Source: Chloracidobacterium sp. N
GTDB lineage: Bacteria > Acidobacteriota > Blastocatellia > Chloracidobacteriales > Chloracidobacteriaceae
DNA: 64,000 nucleotides
Assembly (NCBI RefSeq): GCF_018304765.1
Contig: NZ_CP072642.1
Span: 541,501 to 605,500 of the forward strand
Direction: 5' to 3'
The notes below the pieces were generated by a model that searched no databases, was not told the DNA's origin, and was given only the letters and a program-made list of their open reading frames with translations. Of the stretch, positions 61,825 to 64,000 are shown one piece after another. Made by a program: the position numbers and the translations under genes. Each line of letters begins with the position of its first letter. Position 1 is the stretch's first letter.

Positions 61825-63546
61825 TTACCGGGGTGGAGCCAGCAGCAGGCGCTGCGCGGCCTGGGCGTCGGGATCGTCCGGGTTGAGGTCGAGCGCCTGG
61901 CGAATGTGCACGGCGGCCCGGGTGCGATCGCCCTGGGTGAGCAGAACCCGGCCGAGCAACACGTGGGCGGCCGTGAGTTTGGGATTCCAGAACACGGCGG
62001 CTTTGAGTGCCTGAACGGCGGCCGGCAGGTCGCCGCGCCGCTCATGGACACGCCCCAGCAGCAGGTGGGCCTCGCTGTGGTCGGGCGCAAGCTGAATGAC
62101 CTGCGCCAGTTTTTCGAGCGCGATGTCGGCCCGGTTTTCAAGGAAGGCGGCCTGGGCGTCGCGCATGAGTTCCGCGACCCGCTCCAGTACAGAAGTGCCC
62201 AGAAAGGCTTGCTGGCGACTCTGCTCTTCGCCCCGTGCATAGCGGTGAAAGGCTTCGCGGTTGAACCGGGTCTTGACAGAGGGCAACCAGGGCGGCTTGC
62301 CGGACGTTTCCCACCGGGCGAAATCCGGCGCATGGCGCTTGGCAGCATCGAGGGCGGCCGTGGCCTCCGCCGTACGTCCCAGTTTGGCATAGACCTTGGA
62401 GAGCACGTACCAAGCGCGGCCATCGGTTGCCGTGCGTCTGGTGAGGGTCTCCAGCGGTGTCACCGCTTCGGCCGGACGCCCATCCCGCCACAGGGCATAG
62501 CCGTAGTTGAACAGGGCTTCGTCATCGAGCGGCACGGTGTCGGCCGCCAGCTTCGTCAGACGGGCCGCTTCGGCAAAATCGCCCTTCTGCATGTAGGCCA
62601 CGCCGGCGTTGACGTAGGTTTCAAACAGCGGCATTGGGGTCAGCAGCGCCGTATGTGTTTTGATGGCGGCATCGGTCTGGTTGGTCAGCAGTTGACAGAC
62701 GCCCAGGTAAAACCCGGCTTCCAGCCCACGTGGGTCAGTCGCCCGGACGCGCTCGAACCACGTTGCGGCTTCACCGTAGCGCCCGGCCCGATAGTGCAGC
62801 AGTCCCAGCTCGAAGTATGCCTGGGGAAAGGTGAGTTGGGCGTTGCGGGTCGCATCCTCGATGGCCCGGGTGAGCAGGCGGGCCCGGTCCGCCGGGTCTT
62901 CAGTGACGAGCGCCTTGATATAGATTTCGTAGGCGCTGGGCGCGGTCCGTGTCGCCCGCGCAATGAGCCGGTCACGTGAAAACGGCAGCGCCGGATTGCG
63001 CTGGTAAAGCAGTTCCCAGGCAAGTTTGCCCTGAATGACCTGCAAATCCGCCACCGGCGCGCTCAACACGTGTTCGCTGCCGACGAGCTTGCCTTCGCGT
63101 AGCGAAATCATCTGCGCCCGTACCGTCAGGGTGCTGTCTTTGCCCTCGCCCGTCACGGTGTAGGTGCCGCGCACAAGCAAATCGGCACCCACCGCTTCAC
63201 CGAGCTTGATTTCCGTGGCGCGGGTCAGCAGCGCTGTCCGTGACAGTCCCAGCTTTTCGTAAGCCAGGTGACATTCATCGAGCGGAACGGCAATCAACCC
63301 CGGCGAATCCAGCAGCTCGGCCATGGCGACCGTAAAGCTTTCCCGAATCCAGTTGTACTCCGGGCGCGCCGTTGTATGCTCGAAGGGAAGCGTGAGAACG
63401 ACCTCCGTCGCTGTGACCATCTGACCAGGAAGGCTCAAACCGAACCAGAGCCAAAACCAGATCAGCCCTGCCCACAACCGCCCGGACGGCCAGCGTCGCC
63501 TGGTCCGTGCCTTCTGCGCTGTATCCCGCTTCTGTTCAAACGCCAT
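61825..63546 (-). CDS. Exported TPR protein with FlgO/TolB-like N-terminal domain
   Basis: 573 residues from ATG 63546; the frame open to 63651 has no signal and is not used. A membrane/signal segment (about 20-42) is followed by a domain (about 48-190) beginning VVLTLPFEHTTARPEYNWIRESFTVAMAELL, as in FlgO/TolB-N-like domains linked to adenylate cyclase and TPR proteins. Then about 200-573 hold some eight tetratricopeptide repeats (QAYFELGLLHYRAGRYGEAATWFERV, AHLLLGRVHERRGDLPAAVQALKAA). Periplasmic protein-protein scaffold is likely. A terminator follows at 61678-61699. Confidence 0.82.
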   Translation of the reverse strand: MAFEQKRDTAQKARTRRRWPSGRLWAGLIWFWLWFGLSLPGQMVTATEVVLTLPFEHTTARPEYNWIRESFTVAMAELLDSPGLIAVPLDECHLAYEKLGLSRTALLTRATEIKLGEAVGADLLVRGTYTVTGEGKDSTLTVRAQMISLREGKLVGSEHVLSAPVADLQVIQGKLAWELLYQRNPALPFSRDRLIARATRTAPSAYEIYIKALVTEDPADRARLLTRAIEDATRNAQLTFPQAYFELGLLHYRAGRYGEAATWFERVRATDPRGLEAGFYLGVCQLLTNQTDAAIKTHTALLTPMPLFETYVNAGVAYMQKGDFAEAARLTKLAADTVPLDDEALFNYGYALWRDGRPAEAVTPLETLTRRTATDGRAWYVLSKVYAKLGRTAEATAALDAAKRHAPDFARWETSGKPPWLPSVKTRFNREAFHRYARGEEQSRQQAFLGTSVLERVAELMRDAQAAFLENRADIALEKLAQVIQLAPDHSEAHLLLGRVHERRGDLPAAVQALKAAVFWNPKLTAAHVLLGRVLLTQGDRTRAAVHIRQALDLNPDDPDAQAAQRLLLAPPR

Positions 63547-63632
63547 CGCTTCATCACGGCTGATGACATGTTTCCACTGCCAGCACTGCCAGTGTACTGA
63601 CACCCTATCCGCCGGCGCGCGGCTGTCCACTT

Positions 63633-63660
63633 GGCAAGGGCATCCCGGCAAGGGCTTCCC
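63633..63660. repeat. 14-bp tandem repeat in the TPR/clpB intergenic region
   Basis: GGCAAGGGCATCCC (63633-63646) followed by GGCAAGGGCTTCCC (63647-63660). It lies in the 323-bp divergent region (63547-63869), whose other content is the clpB promoter and leader hairpins; the first 200 bp show no gene. Confidence 0.75.
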
Positions 63661-63762
63661 GCGTGAAATGCGCCGTGGCGCGTCGGCCGGGTGTGACCGG
63701 CCGTGGTTGGCAAGCGTAACACGTTCACGCCGGTCTCCCCAAAGTTGATGCGAAAATTTTTC

Positions 63763-63792
63763 TTGACAACGAGTGACTAAGATTTTTATATT
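63763..63792 (+). promoter_or_regulatory. Strong predicted promoter of clpB
   Basis: Consensus -35 TTGACA (63763-63768), 18-bp spacer, TATATT (63787-63792). It lies 78 bp before the ATG. The -35 side (CTTGAC...GACTAAG) faintly resembles an HspR-type heat-shock inverted repeat, too weak to call. No CIRCE element. Confidence 0.65.
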
Positions 63793-63799
63793 ACCCGCA

Positions 63800-63832
63800 G
63801 GCTAAGAAATTAGCCGGTTCGCCATCAGGCGA
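63800..63832 (+). promoter_or_regulatory. Two hairpins in the clpB 5' leader
   Basis: GGCTAA-GAAA-TTAGCC (63800-63815) ends in a GAAA (GNRA) tetraloop close to the predicted transcription start; TCGCC-ATCA-GGCGA (63819-63832) follows. The Shine-Dalgarno GAGG (63859-63862) lies outside both. Confidence 0.5.
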
Positions 63833-63869
63833 CACCCAAAGAGTTGATGTTCAGTGTTGAGGTTCAGTT

Positions 63870-64000
63870 ATGCGTCACGACCAGTTCACCCTCCGCGCCC
63901 AGGAAGCCATTGCGGCTGCCGTCAGCCTTACGCAGGAACGACAGCACCCACAGGTTGAACCGGAACACCTGCTCGTGGCCCTTCTTGAGCAGACTGACGG
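63870..64000 (+). CDS. clpB: ATP-dependent disaggregase ClpB, 5' end only
   Basis: The first 43 residues read MRHDQFTLRAQEAIAAAVSLTQERQHPQVEPEHLLVALLEQ, the N-terminal Clp-N domain of ClpB (compare MRLDKLTxKxQEAL). ClpB is a hexameric AAA+ chaperone that rescues aggregated proteins with DnaK after heat stress. ClpC/ClpA also begin this way, but the QFTxRAQEAIxxA and HPQVEPEHLLxALL wording is that of ClpB. The rest lies beyond the window edge. GAGG lies 7 nt before the ATG. Confidence 0.88.
   Translation, partial: MRHDQFTLRAQEAIAAAVSLTQERQHPQVEPEHLLVALLEQTD

Noticed and set aside
63762-63782. HspR (HAIR) operator at clpB
   Set aside because: Only a partial match to CTTGAG-N7-ACTCAAG on one side; noted but not called.

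Overview
The window is 64 kb of dense, GC-rich bacterial chromosome: about 52 protein genes, three tRNAs, no rRNA, no CRISPR array, no insertion sequence and no phage genes. The gene set fits a Gram-negative, pilus-bearing, probably menaquinone-using acidobacterium-like organism, with Chloracidobacterium as a plausible relative. This assignment is inference. It rests on a 1322-residue TonB-dependent receptor with an N-terminal carboxypeptidase-regulatory domain, a DUF2330 protein, membrane Ser/Thr kinases, RNase J beside ClpB, pilT and prepilin peptidase, UbiE/MenG and AarF, together with SpoVR and SpoIID-like genes in what is probably a non-sporulating cell.

Layout. 1-13 kb: RNase J (cut by the window edge), an orphan DppC-type permease, pilT, small membrane proteins, cmk, a NUDIX hydrolase, Fe-superoxide dismutase, a sterol-desaturase-family hydroxylase and a low-GC two-gene patch (10.1-11.4 kb, RDD family). 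13-19 kb: nth, then a leftward operon of M28 peptidase, OPT transporter and DUF2330 protein. 19-28 kb: a transmembrane Ser/Thr kinase with SPOR- and YARHG-like outer domains, spoVR, thiC, tRNA-Val, tRNA-Asp, moaC, a CheR-type methyltransferase, a HEAT-cyclophilin fusion and tRNA-Thr. 28-38 kb: a translationally coupled pair encoding an E2 (ubiquitin-conjugating)-fold protein and a MauE/DoxX-thioredoxin fusion, then ubiE, purH, prepilin peptidase, pheS, Sua5/YrdC and ribF.

38-50 kb: an M1-peptidase homologue that has lost its zinc ligands, then a rightward run accD - trypsin-like protease - folC - bioD - prolyl aminopeptidase - SpoIID-like protein, then leftward nuoG and a peroxiredoxin. 50-64 kb: a peptidoglycan-binding protein with duplicated domains, aarF/ubiB with a CYTH gene, a 1217-residue NHL-repeat protein, a 29-residue Cys/Lys-rich microprotein, the TonB-dependent receptor, a FlgO/TolB-like TPR protein and the start of clpB.

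Most of the window is housekeeping. The most unusual parts are the E2-fold/MauE-thioredoxin cassette, the Cys-rich microprotein with a palindrome over its predicted -35 box, the dead M1 peptidase and several uncommon domain fusions or insertions. Gene starts were moved from the longest open frame wherever a Shine-Dalgarno site, signal peptide or family N-terminus argued for it. All family assignments come from reading motifs by eye; no database search was run.
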